From: Metabacillus sp. B2-18
GTDB lineage: Bacteria; Bacillota; Bacilli; Bacillales; Bacillaceae
Assembly: GCF_021117275.1 (NCBI RefSeq)
Contig: NZ_CP088245.1
Coordinates: 3,633,501 to 3,697,500, forward strand
Direction: 5' to 3'
DNA: 64,000 nt
The translations under genes and the position numbers were made by a program. The notes beneath the pieces are model-generated. The model was not told the origin of the DNA. It was given only the letters and a program-made list of their open reading frames with translations, and did no database searches. Below, in pieces: positions 21,202 to 29,670 of the stretch (the stretch's first letter is position 1; each line of letters starts with the position of its first letter).

Positions 21202-21684
21202 GTGAACAAACAATCCGCAAGACTTGATAAGGACAAATTAGAAAATATCCAAATGCCTGCATTCGGACTGGAACTACTTAGGGAAGTTTTAATCCCTGAC
21301 ATTCTCGGCCAAGACTACCAGCAAATGCTCTATTGGGCAGGTAAAGGCTTAGCACGAAAATACCCTGTATCCTCTATTGAAGAACTCTCTGATTTTTTTC
21401 AAGCAGCAGGATGGGGACAGCTTACTTTGCTACATAATAAAAAAAATGAAATGGAATTTGAGCTAAGTGGAGAACTAATTTCTATTCGTTTTTCTAAAAG
21501 TAATGAATATACGTTTCAGTTAGAAGCAGGGTTTATAGCTGAACAACTTCAGATGATGAACAAGCATATAACTGAGACATATGAGCAACTAAAGAAGCGT
21601 GCGAACAAAGTTGTGTTTACTGTAAAGTGGGATAGCAAAGACATTCTTGATGATGCACCGTTAGGTAAAAGAAGCCAAAGGTGA
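21202..21684 (+). CDS. yslB: Conserved protein YslB (DUF2507)
   Basis: A 160-aa cytosolic protein of the DUF2507 family, related to the heme/hydrocarbon-binding V4R fold. Conserved segments include GLELLREVLIPDILGQDYQQMLYWAGKGLARKYP and LEAGFIAEQLQ, as in B. subtilis YslB. Function is unknown. The start is GTG (21202) behind AGAGGGG. It is one of the few rightward genes and is convergent with lysC across a shared terminator. Confidence 0.88.
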   Translation: MNKQSARLDKDKLENIQMPAFGLELLREVLIPDILGQDYQQMLYWAGKGLARKYPVSSIEELSDFFQAAGWGQLTLLHNKKNEMEFELSGELISIRFSKSNEYTFQLEAGFIAEQLQMMNKHITETYEQLKKRANKVVFTVKWDSKDILDDAPLGKRSQR

Positions 21685-21692
21685 ATAATAAT

Positions 21693-21724
21693 AGAATAAG
21701 AGGGGCAATCTCCCCTCTTATTCT
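21693..21724. terminator. Bidirectional terminator between yslB and lysC
   Basis: AGAATAAGAGGGG and CCCCTCTTATTCT form a 13-bp stem with a six-base loop between the two stop codons. It can serve both convergent genes. Confidence 0.85.
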
Positions 21725-21727
21725 GAA

Positions 21728-22957
21728 TTACACGGTTGCAGCAGGTTTTGAGAGCTCAAACGCATTGTGCAACGTATCAACAGCAGATACCATATGCGCT
21801 TGAGAAATAACCGTTGAAACTTTAATTTCAGATGTACTAACCATCTTCACTTCAATACCTTGTTTTGCTAATACATCAAACATCTCTGCAGCTACACCAG
21901 GGTTTGAAACCATTCCTGAACCTACAATAGAGACTTTTGCTAATTCAGATTCAGATTCAACTCGTTCATAACCTAACTCTTCTTTATACTGCTCCAATAC
22001 ACGAATAGTATCTTCAAGATCACCTGTTTTTACTGAAAAAGAAATAGAAGCTTTGTTATCAGTTGTTGTATTCTGAATTATGATGTCCACATTTAGCCCA
22101 TTTTTCGCTAATGTTGAAAAAATAGTTGATAATGTTGTTAATTCATTAGGTAATCCTAACACTGATACTCTTGTTACTTGATCTTCAAATGCAATTCCTC
22201 TAACAATTAAGTTTTGTTCCATTTCCGCTTCCTCCTCAATAATTGTGCCCCGCTCATTTTCCATACTAGAACGAACTTCTAATGGGATGTTATAATTTTT
22301 CGCAAACTCTACTGCTCTAGGATGTAAAACACCAGCTCCTAAATTTGCTAATTCTAACATTTCATCGTATGATATCGATTCTAGTTTTCTTGCTTCCTTT
22401 ACAAATCGAGGATCCGTTGTATAGACTCCAGTTACATCAGTGTATATGTCACACTTGTCTGCTTTCAGTGCTGCCGCTATGGCCACTGCTGTCGTATCAG
22501 ATCCACCTCTACCTAATGTAGTAATCTGACCTTCTACCGCTACCCCTTGGAACCCGGCAACAACGACAACTTTTCCTTTCTCTAGCTCTTTATTCATTTT
22601 TTGTGGATTGATATTAGTAATTCTTGCATTTCCATGCGTTGACTCTGTTTCAATTCCTGCCTGCCAGCCAGTAAATGAAATGGCATCATACCCTTTTTCT
22701 ATTAGCGCCATTGATAAAAGGGAAATAGTTATTTGCTCACCAGTTGTAAGAAGCATATCCATTTCACGCTTGCTCGGCTTAGAAGTTAGTTGACTCGCTA
22801 AATCAACAAGTTGATCAGTCGATTTCCCCATTGCAGAAACAACTACAACCACATCGTTACCTGCCTCTTTCTCTTGTATCACACGATTCGCAACATTTTG
22901 AATTCTCTCTACTGAACCCACAGACGTCCCGCCGAATTTTTGAACAATAATACCCAA
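21728..22957 (-). CDS. lysC: Aspartate kinase (lysine-sensitive type)
   Basis: LysC, 409 aa, phosphorylates aspartate at the head of the lysine/threonine/methionine pathway. Kinase motifs: IVQKFGGTSVGSVERIQ, VVVVSAMGK, TTLGRGGSDTTAVA; two C-terminal ACT domains bind the effector. I start at TTG 22955-22957, behind GGAAGGTGAG with a six-base spacer, which matches the N-terminus of B. subtilis LysC. The longer reading to 23062 runs into the riboswitch terminator and is not credible. In B. subtilis this locus also makes the beta subunit from an internal start. Confidence 0.95.
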   Translation of the reverse strand: MGIIVQKFGGTSVGSVERIQNVANRVIQEKEAGNDVVVVVSAMGKSTDQLVDLASQLTSKPSKREMDMLLTTGEQITISLLSMALIEKGYDAISFTGWQAGIETESTHGNARITNINPQKMNKELEKGKVVVVAGFQGVAVEGQITTLGRGGSDTTAVAIAAALKADKCDIYTDVTGVYTTDPRFVKEARKLESISYDEMLELANLGAGVLHPRAVEFAKNYNIPLEVRSSMENERGTIIEEEAEMEQNLIVRGIAFEDQVTRVSVLGLPNELTTLSTIFSTLAKNGLNVDIIIQNTTTDNKASISFSVKTGDLEDTIRVLEQYKEELGYERVESESELAKVSIVGSGMVSNPGVAAEMFDVLAKQGIEVKMVSTSEIKVSTVISQAHMVSAVDTLHNAFELSKPAATV

Positions 22958-23031
22958 TGATATCTCACCTTCCATTTTGTTTATCAATGATCGATCATTT
23001 GTTAGTAGATAAGAAATCACATTGCAGAACA

Positions 23032-23280
23032 ACAAAAAAGCAATGGGCGCATAAGATCCCATTGCTAATTAAACGAAAAGTATTTATTCGCTTATACAAT
23101 GAGATAGCTCTCCAAGAACATAGTGTTTCTTGACAATTTTACATCTCTTAAATGTAAAACCAGCGATAAAAGTAATGGAGCTTTTATCACTTCGGCAATC
23201 ATTCCTTTCACTGGTTGTCATTGGAATCCACTTTCCTCAAACCAGTTACTCATAATGACCGCACCTCTACCATCATTTAC
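23032..23280 (-). promoter_or_regulatory. Lysine riboswitch (L box) before lysC
   Basis: The leader contains the conserved L-box elements in order: TAGAGGTGCGG (about 23259-23269), GGAAAGTGGATTCCAATGACAA, GCCGAAGTGATAAAAGCTC, TTTTATCGCTGG, and CTTGGAGAGCTATC (about 23102-23116). The expression platform is a terminator, AGCAATGGG/CCCATTGCT then TTTTTTG (23032-23066). Lysine binding should terminate transcription ahead of lysC. Confidence 0.92.
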
Positions 23281-23309
23281 AAACTAACGATCAATATCAA
23301 ATTAATAAA

Positions 23310-23338
23310 ATCTTATCAAACATTTTAATAAAGCGCAA
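23310..23338 (-). promoter_or_regulatory. Sigma-A promoter of the lysC riboswitch
   Basis: TTGCGC (23333-23338), 17 bases, TAAGAT (23310-23315) on the minus strand. A second, overlapping candidate TTGATA-N17-TATTGA lies just downstream. Confidence 0.6.
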
Positions 23339-23369
23339 GAGATTGTTTGTAAGGAAATATAATGAAATA

Positions 23370-25154
23370 TCAGTTCCCATTTTCCTCTTTTAAATAATCT
23401 GTTATTTGCTTTGCTATATTTTCCGGCATACCAGCTTCTTTAAAATCATCGAGACTTGCTTCTTTCATTTTTTTAACAGATCCAAAATGTTTTAAGAGCA
23501 TCTTTTTTCTTTGTTCTCCAACACCTGGAATATCATCCAAAATAGATTGAAAGGCATTCTTTCCTCTAAGTTGACGATGAAAGGTGATCGCAAAACGGTG
23601 AACTTCATCCTGAATTCTTTGAAGCAGGTAAAATTCCTGACTGTTTCTTTCTAGCTGTATAAATTCAGGTGGTGAACCTATAATGAGCTCAGAAGTTCGG
23701 TGTTTATCATCTTTTACTAATCCCGCTACAGGAATAGATAATCCTAACTCATTCTCTAGCACATCCTGAGCAGCTGCCAAATGCCCTTTTCCACCATCAA
23801 TAATAATCAGGTCAGGTAATGCTAATTGTTCTTTTAAAACTCTTGTATAACGTCTTCTGACAACTTCCCTCATAGACTCATAATCATCAGGACCTTTTAC
23901 ACTTTTTATTTTATACTTGCGATAATATTTTTTTGCCGGCTTTCCATCCTCAAACACAACCATTGCAGATACAGGGTCAGTTCCTTGTATGTTTGAATTA
24001 TCAAATGCTTCAATTCGGTGGGGAGTATGGATTCCTAATTTATCACCTAAATTTTCAACAGCCTTAATTGTTCTATCTTCATCTCTTTCAATTAAAGAAA
24101 ATTTCTCTTGAAGAGCAATCTTTGCATTTTTGTGAGCTAATAATATAAGGTCCTTCTTTTTACCACGCTTAGGCTGAAGTGTTGTTACGTCTAACAACTT
24201 TTCAACTAATTCGAATTCGATACTATCCGGAAGAAGGATTTCCTTTGGGATAAAGTGACTCGTTTTAGAATAAAATTGACCTAAAAACGTTAGAAACTCC
24301 TGTTCAGGACTATCATAGATTGGAAACATTGAAACATCACGTTCAATTAATTTTCCTTGTCGGATAAAAAAGACTTGTACACACATCCAACCCTTATCAT
24401 ATGCATACCCAAACACATCGCGATCAACAAAATCATTTAACGTCATCTTTTGTTTTTCCATCGTTGCTTCTATATGAAGAATTTGATCTCTAAACTCTTT
24501 TGCCCGCTCAAATTCAAGCTCTTCTGCAGCCTTACTCATTTTTTCCGATAATTCATTCTTAATATTTTTATATCCACCATTTAGGAACTTCGCAATTTCT
24601 TCTACCATTTGTCGATTTGTTTCTTCTGACACATCTTTTACGCACGGTGCTAAACATTGGCCCATATGGTAATAAAGACAAACACGATCAGGCAATGTCG
24701 AGCATTTTCTTAGCGGGTATAAACGATCTAGTAATTTTATTGTTTCACGCGCTGATTGAACGTTAGGATATGGCCCAAAGTACTTTCCTTTATCCTTTTT
24801 AACTTGTCTTGTTACAAGGAGTCTAGGGTGCCGTTCATTTGTAATTTTAATAAAAGGATATGTTTTATCATCCTTTAACATCACATTGTATTTAGGATCA
24901 TATTTTTTAATAAGATTTAATTCCAATATTAATGCTTCTAAATTGGAAGAGGTAATAATATATTCAAAGTCAGTAATTTCATTAACTAAGCGTAAAGTTT
25001 TTCCATCATGTGAGCCTGTAAAGTATGAGCGAACGCGATTTTTCAGTACTTTTGCTTTCCCTACATAAATGACAGTTCCCTGTCGATCCTTCATGATATA
25101 ACAACCAGGTTGATCAGGAAGAAGTGCAAGCTTTTCCTTAATATGCTCTATCAT
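23370..25154 (-). CDS. uvrC: Excinuclease ABC subunit C
   Basis: UvrC, 594 aa, makes both incisions in nucleotide excision repair. The domain order is normal: GIY-YIG nuclease ([20 protein letters not shown]), a cysteine-rich patch ([17 protein letters not shown]), UVR motif, RNase H-like nuclease ([30 protein letters not shown]), and C-terminal HhH. I start at ATG 25152-25154 behind AAAGGAGTG; the upstream ORF extension crosses an inverted repeat and is not supported. Confidence 0.95.
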   Translation of the reverse strand: MIEHIKEKLALLPDQPGCYIMKDRQGTVIYVGKAKVLKNRVRSYFTGSHDGKTLRLVNEITDFEYIITSSNLEALILELNLIKKYDPKYNVMLKDDKTYPFIKITNERHPRLLVTRQVKKDKGKYFGPYPNVQSARETIKLLDRLYPLRKCSTLPDRVCLYYHMGQCLAPCVKDVSEETNRQMVEEIAKFLNGGYKNIKNELSEKMSKAAEELEFERAKEFRDQILHIEATMEKQKMTLNDFVDRDVFGYAYDKGWMCVQVFFIRQGKLIERDVSMFPIYDSPEQEFLTFLGQFYSKTSHFIPKEILLPDSIEFELVEKLLDVTTLQPKRGKKKDLILLAHKNAKIALQEKFSLIERDEDRTIKAVENLGDKLGIHTPHRIEAFDNSNIQGTDPVSAMVVFEDGKPAKKYYRKYKIKSVKGPDDYESMREVVRRRYTRVLKEQLALPDLIIIDGGKGHLAAAQDVLENELGLSIPVAGLVKDDKHRTSELIIGSPPEFIQLERNSQEFYLLQRIQDEVHRFAITFHRQLRGKNAFQSILDDIPGVGEQRKKMLLKHFGSVKKMKEASLDDFKEAGMPENIAKQITDYLKEENGN

Positions 25155-25192
25155 AGCAGACACTCCTTTTGTAATTAGTAATTGACAATAAG

Positions 25193-25247
25193 ATAGGCAG
25201 TAATTCCCCACTTTAATTTTGAATTAAAAAGGCGAATTACTGCCTAT
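25193..25247. repeat. Long inverted repeat in the uvrC leader
   Basis: Arms ATAGGCAGTAATTC (25193-25206) and GAATTACTGCCTAT (25234-25247) are a perfect 14-bp inverted repeat, and a second palindrome TTTAATT/AATTAAA (25212-25228) is nested between. No T run follows on either strand, so it is not a standard terminator. It lies between the trxA terminator and the uvrC start, so it would be part of the uvrC 5' UTR. Confidence 0.75.
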
Positions 25248-25346
25248 ATAAAAATAGCTATAGACCATTTTATCATGTACACTTTCTTTCGTCCTTTGTT
25301 AATTTGTCGTATTCTATGAAATTCTTTCCTATAATGCATTCATTGT

Positions 25347-25378
25347 AAAAAGGATTGACACTAGGTCAATCCTTTTTC
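25347..25378 (-). terminator. Terminator behind trxA
   Basis: AAAAAGGATTGAC and GTCAATCCTTTTT form a long stem with T/A runs on both sides, shortly after the trxA stop. Confidence 0.85.
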
Positions 25379-25408
25379 TTAACAGCATGATAACAATCAA
25401 TGTAATTC

Positions 25409-25723
25409 TTATACGTGCTTGTTTAAAACCTCAGCAAGCGCTTCTTTTGGCTGATATCCTACAGCTTTATCAACAACTTCACCGTCTTTTAGTACTAGTA
25501 AGGTTGGGATACTCATAACGCCGAATTTACCAGCTGTTTCTTGGTTCTCATCAACATCAACCTTAACAATTTTCACTTTATCTCCCATATCTGTATCAAG
25601 CTCTTCAAGAACTGGAGCAATCATTTTACAAGGTCCGCACCATGGTGCCCAGAAATCTACTAATACGACACCTTCGTTCGTTTCGTTTGAAAATGTTTGA
25701 TCTGTTACATTTGTAATTGCCAT
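25409..25723 (-). CDS. trxA: Thioredoxin
   Basis: TrxA, 104 aa, the general cytosolic disulfide reductant. The active site [10 protein letters not shown] and the cis-proline [12 protein letters not shown] are intact, and the length is typical. ATG at 25723 follows TTAGGAGGAATTACG. It is monocistronic here, bounded by a terminator and by an intergenic repeat region upstream. Confidence 0.98.
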   Translation of the reverse strand: MAITNVTDQTFSNETNEGVVLVDFWAPWCGPCKMIAPVLEELDTDMGDKVKIVKVDVDENQETAGKFGVMSIPTLLVLKDGEVVDKAVGYQPKEALAEVLNKHV

Positions 25724-25762
25724 TCGTAATTCCTCCTAAATTGTAAGGGTAAATATGTTTAA

Positions 25763-25771
25763 AGTATAGCA
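25763..25771 (-). promoter_or_regulatory. Extended -10 promoter of trxA
   Basis: TGCTATACT on the minus strand (25763-25771) is a good extended -10; the -35 region is weak. The leader would be about 35 nt. Bases 25772-25936 hold no other feature that I recognise. Confidence 0.5.
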
Positions 25772-25951
25772 TTCCAGTGCTAAGTAAGCTAATGATTTGC
25801 TTCAGTATTACTTTTCCCTATGTTGAGAAAGAATAACATGTTTTTTCAATAAACGACATAATATGTATAAAATAAGTTGTTTTGAAGCAAATACACCTTA
25901 TACTACTTTATTTCTCATTCCGTGTGAAAATAGTTCGTTACATTGCGCTAC

Positions 25952-26045
25952 AGACACTCGCTTTCCGCGGGGAGGAAGCTGAGCCTCCTCGGCTTTGCCT
26001 GCGGGGTCTCAGCCTTTCCTCTGCTCCCGCAGGAGTCGAGTGTCT
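25952..26045. repeat. GC-rich palindromic interspersed repeat
   Basis: The block starts AGACACTCGCTTTCCGCGGGG and ends CCCGCAGGAGTCGAGTGTCT; these ends are inverted complements with a few mismatches. Inside are further pairings such as GAGG..CCTC and GCTGAG..CTCAGC. It is strikingly GC rich against AT-rich flanks. Closely similar blocks (CGCTACAGACACTCGCTTTCCGCGGG.. TCTTTCGCTCC) recur in intergenic regions of many Bacillaceae genomes, from memory. No ORF with a ribosome binding site lies in it. Confidence 0.8.
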
Positions 26046-26124
26046 TTCGCTCCATTTCACTCTTGTTTAAAACAATAGTGAAGAGCAACATAATTTACTA
26101 TTATTACTAAAAACGGTCCGAAAT

Positions 26125-26153
26125 AAAAAGCACGCTTTGGAAACGTGCTTTTT
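26125..26153 (-). terminator. Terminator behind etfA
   Basis: AAAAAGCACG and CGTGCTTTTT form a ten-bp hairpin followed by TATTT, 13 bases after the etfA stop. Confidence 0.9.
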
Positions 26154-26165
26154 GGTTAGATTAAA

Positions 26166-27146
26166 TTATGCATGAACCTTTAATTTTCTAAACTCTTCTG
26201 TTAATAGTGGAACAACTTCAAATAGATCTCCTACGATTCCGTAATCAGCTACTTTAAAGATGTTCGCTTCAGGGTCTTTGTTAATTGCCACTATAACTTT
26301 AGAGTTTGACATACCTGCTAGATGTTGAATAGCACCTGAGATTCCGCATGCAATATATAAATCAGGAGTTACAACTTTTCCAGTTTGACCGATTTGAAGA
26401 GAGTAATCACAGTATTCAGCATCACATGCTCCACGTGAAGCCCCTACTGCTCCCCCTAAAACATTTGCTAATTCTTTTAAAGGTTCAAAACCATCTTCAC
26501 TCTTAACTCCACGACCACCTGCAATAACAACTTTTGCTTCTGACAAATCAACACCTTCTGAAGCTTTACGAACAACTTCCTTTACGATTGTTCTTAAATC
26601 TTTAATATCAACAGATAGTTTACTCGTGTCTCCACTTCTTGAATCATCTTTCTCAAGTGGAGCGATATTGTTTGGACGAATAGTGGCAAAGATAACTCCG
26701 TCAGTTACAATTTTCTTTTCAAATGCTTTTCCTGAATATATCGGACGAGTAAATACAACATTTCCTCCTGTCACTTCAATAGCTGTTGCATCTGAAATTA
26801 ACCCTGAGCCTAATTTTGCTGCAATTTTAGGTGACAAGTCTTTACCAAGTGCTGTATGACCAAAAACAATGCCTTCTGGATTTTCTTCTGAAATCACTGA
26901 CAATAAAGCTTGAGAGTAACCATCTGGTGTATATGTTTGTAATTTTTCATTTTCCACCGCTACAACACGGTCAGCACCATAATGAATTAATTCGGTTGAT
27001 AATGCGGAAATATTATCTCCTAATAAAACAGCAACAACCTCTCCACCCTCTGCAATTGTTTTTCCTGCAGCAATTGCCTCAAAAGATACATTACGTAATG
27101 ATTGATCACGAACCTCACCTAATACAAGTACTTTTCTTGCCATCAT
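26166..27146 (-). CDS. etfA: Electron transfer flavoprotein alpha subunit
   Basis: EtfA, about 325 aa, binds FAD in its C-terminal domain and passes electrons from acyl-CoA dehydrogenases to the respiratory chain. The C-terminal signature CGISGAIQHLAGMSNSKVIVAINKD is clear, preceded by VVIAGGRGVKSEDGF. Two adjacent ATGs (27146, 27143) follow GGGGGAAAT. It is the last gene of fadR-fadB-etfB-etfA and thus linked to beta-oxidation. Confidence 0.96.
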   Translation of the reverse strand: MMARKVLVLGEVRDQSLRNVSFEAIAAGKTIAEGGEVVAVLLGDNISALSTELIHYGADRVVAVENEKLQTYTPDGYSQALLSVISEENPEGIVFGHTALGKDLSPKIAAKLGSGLISDATAIEVTGGNVVFTRPIYSGKAFEKKIVTDGVIFATIRPNNIAPLEKDDSRSGDTSKLSVDIKDLRTIVKEVVRKASEGVDLSEAKVVIAGGRGVKSEDGFEPLKELANVLGGAVGASRGACDAEYCDYSLQIGQTGKVVTPDLYIACGISGAIQHLAGMSNSKVIVAINKDPEANIFKVADYGIVGDLFEVVPLLTEEFRKLKVHA

Positions 27147-27209
27147 TATTTCCCCCTGTTCAACTATTTAAAATTTCTCTCCCAGACACTTCAGAACCTT
27201 CTCTTTCAA

Positions 27210-27983
27210 TTAAACAACTTTCGCTTCATTTCTAAGTAATGAAACTAATTCTTTTACTTGATCCTCTATTTCACCTTCTAATACTTTTCCAGCCTCTTTT
27301 TTCGGTGGTAAATAGATTTCAATTGTTTTTGTTTTAGCTTCAACATCGTCTTCGTCTAAATCCAGATCATCTAATTCAAGCTCATCTAATGGCTTTTTCT
27401 TCGCTTTCATAATTCCAGGTAATGATGGATAACGAGGCTCATTTAACCCCTGTTGAGCTGTTACAAGAATTGGAAGAGATGCTTCAATAACCTCAGAGTC
27501 TCCCTCTACATCTCGAACAATCGTTGCTTTGTCTCCATCGATTTCAAGCTTAGTAATTGTTGTGACATACGCAATATCCAATAACTCAGCTAGTCTTGGA
27601 CCAACCTGACCAGATCCACCGTCAATAGCTACATTTCCACCAAGGATAATATCTACTTCTTGATCTTTAAAATATTCAGCTAAAATTCTTGAAGTTGAAT
27701 ATTGATCACCATTTTCTAAATCATCTTCAGTATTAATTAAAACAGCTTTATCACACCCCATAGCCAAAGCTGTTCTTAATTCTTTCTCTGAATCCTCTCC
27801 ACCAATTGTGACTATTGTTACTTCTCCCCCATTAGCATCACGTAATTGAATAGCTTCTTCAATTGCATATTCATCATAAGGATTAATAATAAACTCTGCT
27901 CCATCTTCATTGATTTGTCCATTTTGCACAGCAATCTTTTCCTCAGTATCAAACGTTCTTTTCATAATTACGAAGATATTCAT
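27210..27983 (-). CDS. etfB: Electron transfer flavoprotein beta subunit
   Basis: EtfB, 257 aa, forms the heterodimer with EtfA and binds AMP. Family features: INPYDEYAIEEAIQLRD, IILGGNVAIDGGSGQVGPRLAE and VTAQQGLNEPRYPSLPGIMKAKKKP. An acidic stretch (DELELDDLDLDEDDVE) lies in the C-terminal part. I start at ATG 27981-27983 (MNIFVIMKRTFD), eight bases behind GGGGG. It lies between fadB and etfA. Confidence 0.96.
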   Translation of the reverse strand: MNIFVIMKRTFDTEEKIAVQNGQINEDGAEFIINPYDEYAIEEAIQLRDANGGEVTIVTIGGEDSEKELRTALAMGCDKAVLINTEDDLENGDQYSTSRILAEYFKDQEVDIILGGNVAIDGGSGQVGPRLAELLDIAYVTTITKLEIDGDKATIVRDVEGDSEVIEASLPILVTAQQGLNEPRYPSLPGIMKAKKKPLDELELDDLDLDEDDVEAKTKTIEIYLPPKKEAGKVLEGEIEDQVKELVSLLRNEAKVV

Positions 27984-28026
27984 TTTCCATTCCCCCATGT
28001 TAAGTTAAGTATTTTAAATAGATATT

Positions 28027-28800
28027 CTATTTTCCCGTAAAATTTGGCTTTCTCTTTTCAATAAAAGCTGTAATCCCCTCTTTTGCATCAGCACTATTAA
28101 AAAGTTCCCCAAAAAGCTTAGCTTCCTGTTTCATTCCTTCTTCATAGGTGGAAATTTTGGAAGCATTTAAAAGTGATATGACTGCTTTAACTGACCCTGG
28201 ACTTTTTTGAGCAAACTTGCCTGCTAATTTCTTCGCTTCTTCTAACATACTCTCTTGCGGGTATGCATGATTTGCAAGACCAAGTTCAACTGCTTCCTTC
28301 CCTAGGATTGGTTCACTTGTTACCATCATTTCTAATGCACGGCCCTTACCGACATATCTTGGTAGCCTTTGAGTACCACCAAAACCTGGAATAATTCCTA
28401 GCTGTAATTCCGGTAATCCAAGCTTTGCATCTTCTGTTACAATTCGTAGATGACAAGACATTGCAAGTTCTAATCCTCCCCCTAATGCAGCTCCATGTAT
28501 GGCTGCAATAATCGGCTTAGGGAAATTTTCAATTCTTTCAAATATTTTCTGTCCCTCATGCGCTAATTTTGAAAACTCTCCGTCTGATGAAACAGTAACA
28601 AACTCCTTTATATCTGCTCCAGCAGAGAAAAATCTTCCTTCACCATGAAGAACGACTGCTCGGACCTGTTCATCTTGTTCAATTGAATCAAGTAAAATTG
28701 AAAGCTCTTTCAAAACATTTGATGAAAGCGCATTTGCTGGTTCATGATTAATCGTTACAACAGCAATATGGTTTTCTTTGGTTTGCTTTAACAGCTTCAT
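28027..28800 (-). CDS. fadB: Enoyl-CoA hydratase
   Basis: A 257-aa crotonase-family protein (B. subtilis FadB/YsiB). The oxyanion-hole segments are present: FSAGADIKEF and IHGAALGGGLELAM, with the catalytic Glu region LPELQLGIIPGFGGTQRL. It hydrates trans-2-enoyl-CoA in fatty acid degradation. ATG 28800 follows GGAGGAAATTAG. The gap to fadR (106 bases) shows no convincing terminator, so co-transcription is likely. Confidence 0.94.
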   Translation of the reverse strand: MKLLKQTKENHIAVVTINHEPANALSSNVLKELSILLDSIEQDEQVRAVVLHGEGRFFSAGADIKEFVTVSSDGEFSKLAHEGQKIFERIENFPKPIIAAIHGAALGGGLELAMSCHLRIVTEDAKLGLPELQLGIIPGFGGTQRLPRYVGKGRALEMMVTSEPILGKEAVELGLANHAYPQESMLEEAKKLAGKFAQKSPGSVKAVISLLNASKISTYEEGMKQEAKLFGELFNSADAKEGITAFIEKRKPNFTGK

Positions 28801-28906
28801 CTAATTTCCTCCTATTTACTAAAATCTACTTAAATGTATTTTCTTTATAGTAGGAAAATGCATTATTTATCATGTCCCTTCCCTTATTTACAGAAGGGAA
28901 CAAATT

Positions 28907-29500
28907 TTACGAAGGTTTAGGAGTCACAAAACCGTAAACAAATAAATCATGAACTTTCTTTGTTTGATTAACCAAACTGTATTTTTGTTCATTCATGACC
29001 CATGTTGTCACTGTTTCATCAATGGTTCCAAAAATCATTTGTCGTGCTAATCTTAAATCTAAGTCTTGTCTAAATTCTCCGCTTTCCTTTCCTTCTTGAA
29101 TAATTTTGTCAACAACATTGAGGTAACCCTTTAATACCTCGTTTATGCGAAGTCGTAAGTCCTTATTAGACTGTCTTAACTCTAGTTGTGTAACAACGGC
29201 AAGTTGATGATCCTCTGAAAGCAGTGTAAAGTGTTTTTCTATCAGAGAATACAACTTATCAGCTGCATTCGTTTTATCTTTTATTTCTTCTTCAATTTTT
29301 TCTATAAAAACTCCCATCTTCTCTTGGAAAAGAGAGACAAGGATGTCTTCTTTATTTTTAAAATATAAGTATATGGTTCCATCGGCAACTCCTGCTTGCT
29401 TTGCAATCTTAGATACTTGTGCTTGATGATAACCATTTTCAGCAATGACAATTACAGCTGCATCAATGATTTGAATAAACTTCGGTTTCTTCTGTCTCAA
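28907..29500 (-). CDS. fadR: Fatty acid degradation repressor FadR (TetR family)
   Basis: A 197-aa TetR regulator: the N-terminal HTH (IIDAAVIVIAENGYHQ, VSKIAKQAGVADGTIYLYF) is nearly identical in pattern to B. subtilis FadR. It represses beta-oxidation genes and is released by long-chain acyl-CoA. I choose the TTG start at 29498-29500 (RBS AAAAAGGAG). The ATG at 29545 sits at the predicted transcription start and inside the FadR operator, so that longer reading is not credible. Autoregulation is implied. Confidence 0.92.
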   Translation of the reverse strand: MRQKKPKFIQIIDAAVIVIAENGYHQAQVSKIAKQAGVADGTIYLYFKNKEDILVSLFQEKMGVFIEKIEEEIKDKTNAADKLYSLIEKHFTLLSEDHQLAVVTQLELRQSNKDLRLRINEVLKGYLNVVDKIIQEGKESGEFRQDLDLRLARQMIFGTIDETVTTWVMNEQKYSLVNQTKKVHDLFVYGFVTPKPS

Positions 29501-29526
29501 TGTAATGTTCGACTCCTTTTTCTTAA

Positions 29527-29544
29527 TGAATGAACCATCATTCA
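29527..29544. promoter_or_regulatory. FadR operator
   Basis: TGAATGATGGTTCATTCA has perfectly matching palindromic arms TGAATGA/TCATTCA of the B. subtilis FadR consensus TGAATGANTANTCATTCA. It lies immediately downstream of the -10 of the fadR promoter, where binding would block initiation. Confidence 0.88.
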
Positions 29545-29551
29545 TAATTTA

Positions 29552-29580
29552 ATCTTAAGTTTTCCTTAGCTTTATGTCAA
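29552..29580 (-). promoter_or_regulatory. Sigma-A promoter of fadR-fadB-etfBA
   Basis: TTGACA (29575-29580), 17 bases, TAAGAT (29552-29557) on the minus strand. The predicted start point coincides with the edge of the FadR operator. Confidence 0.85.
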
Positions 29581-29624
29581 GCCCTCAATTAGCAATTTTT
29601 TATTTTCATTTTTTAATTATGTAA

Positions 29625-29655
29625 TCGAGAGGGTCTTTAGTATAAACCCTCTCGA
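29625..29655 (-). terminator. Hairpin behind lcfA, terminator-like
   Basis: TCGAGAGGGT and ACCCTCTCGA form a ten-bp hairpin 16 bases behind the lcfA stop. On the minus strand it is followed by TTACATAATT rather than a T run, so it may be a leaky terminator; some read-through from lcfA into fadR is possible. Confidence 0.5.
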
Positions 29656-29670
29656 CCTCTTTATTTTGTC

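Noticed and set aside
22958..23062. N-terminal extension of LysC
   Set aside because: It reads through the riboswitch terminator; the TTG at 22957 has the ribosome binding site and the family N-terminus.
25882..26070. Rightward 62-codon frame through the GC-rich repeat
   Set aside because: The frame is open because of the repeat's composition; there is no ribosome binding site or family resemblance.
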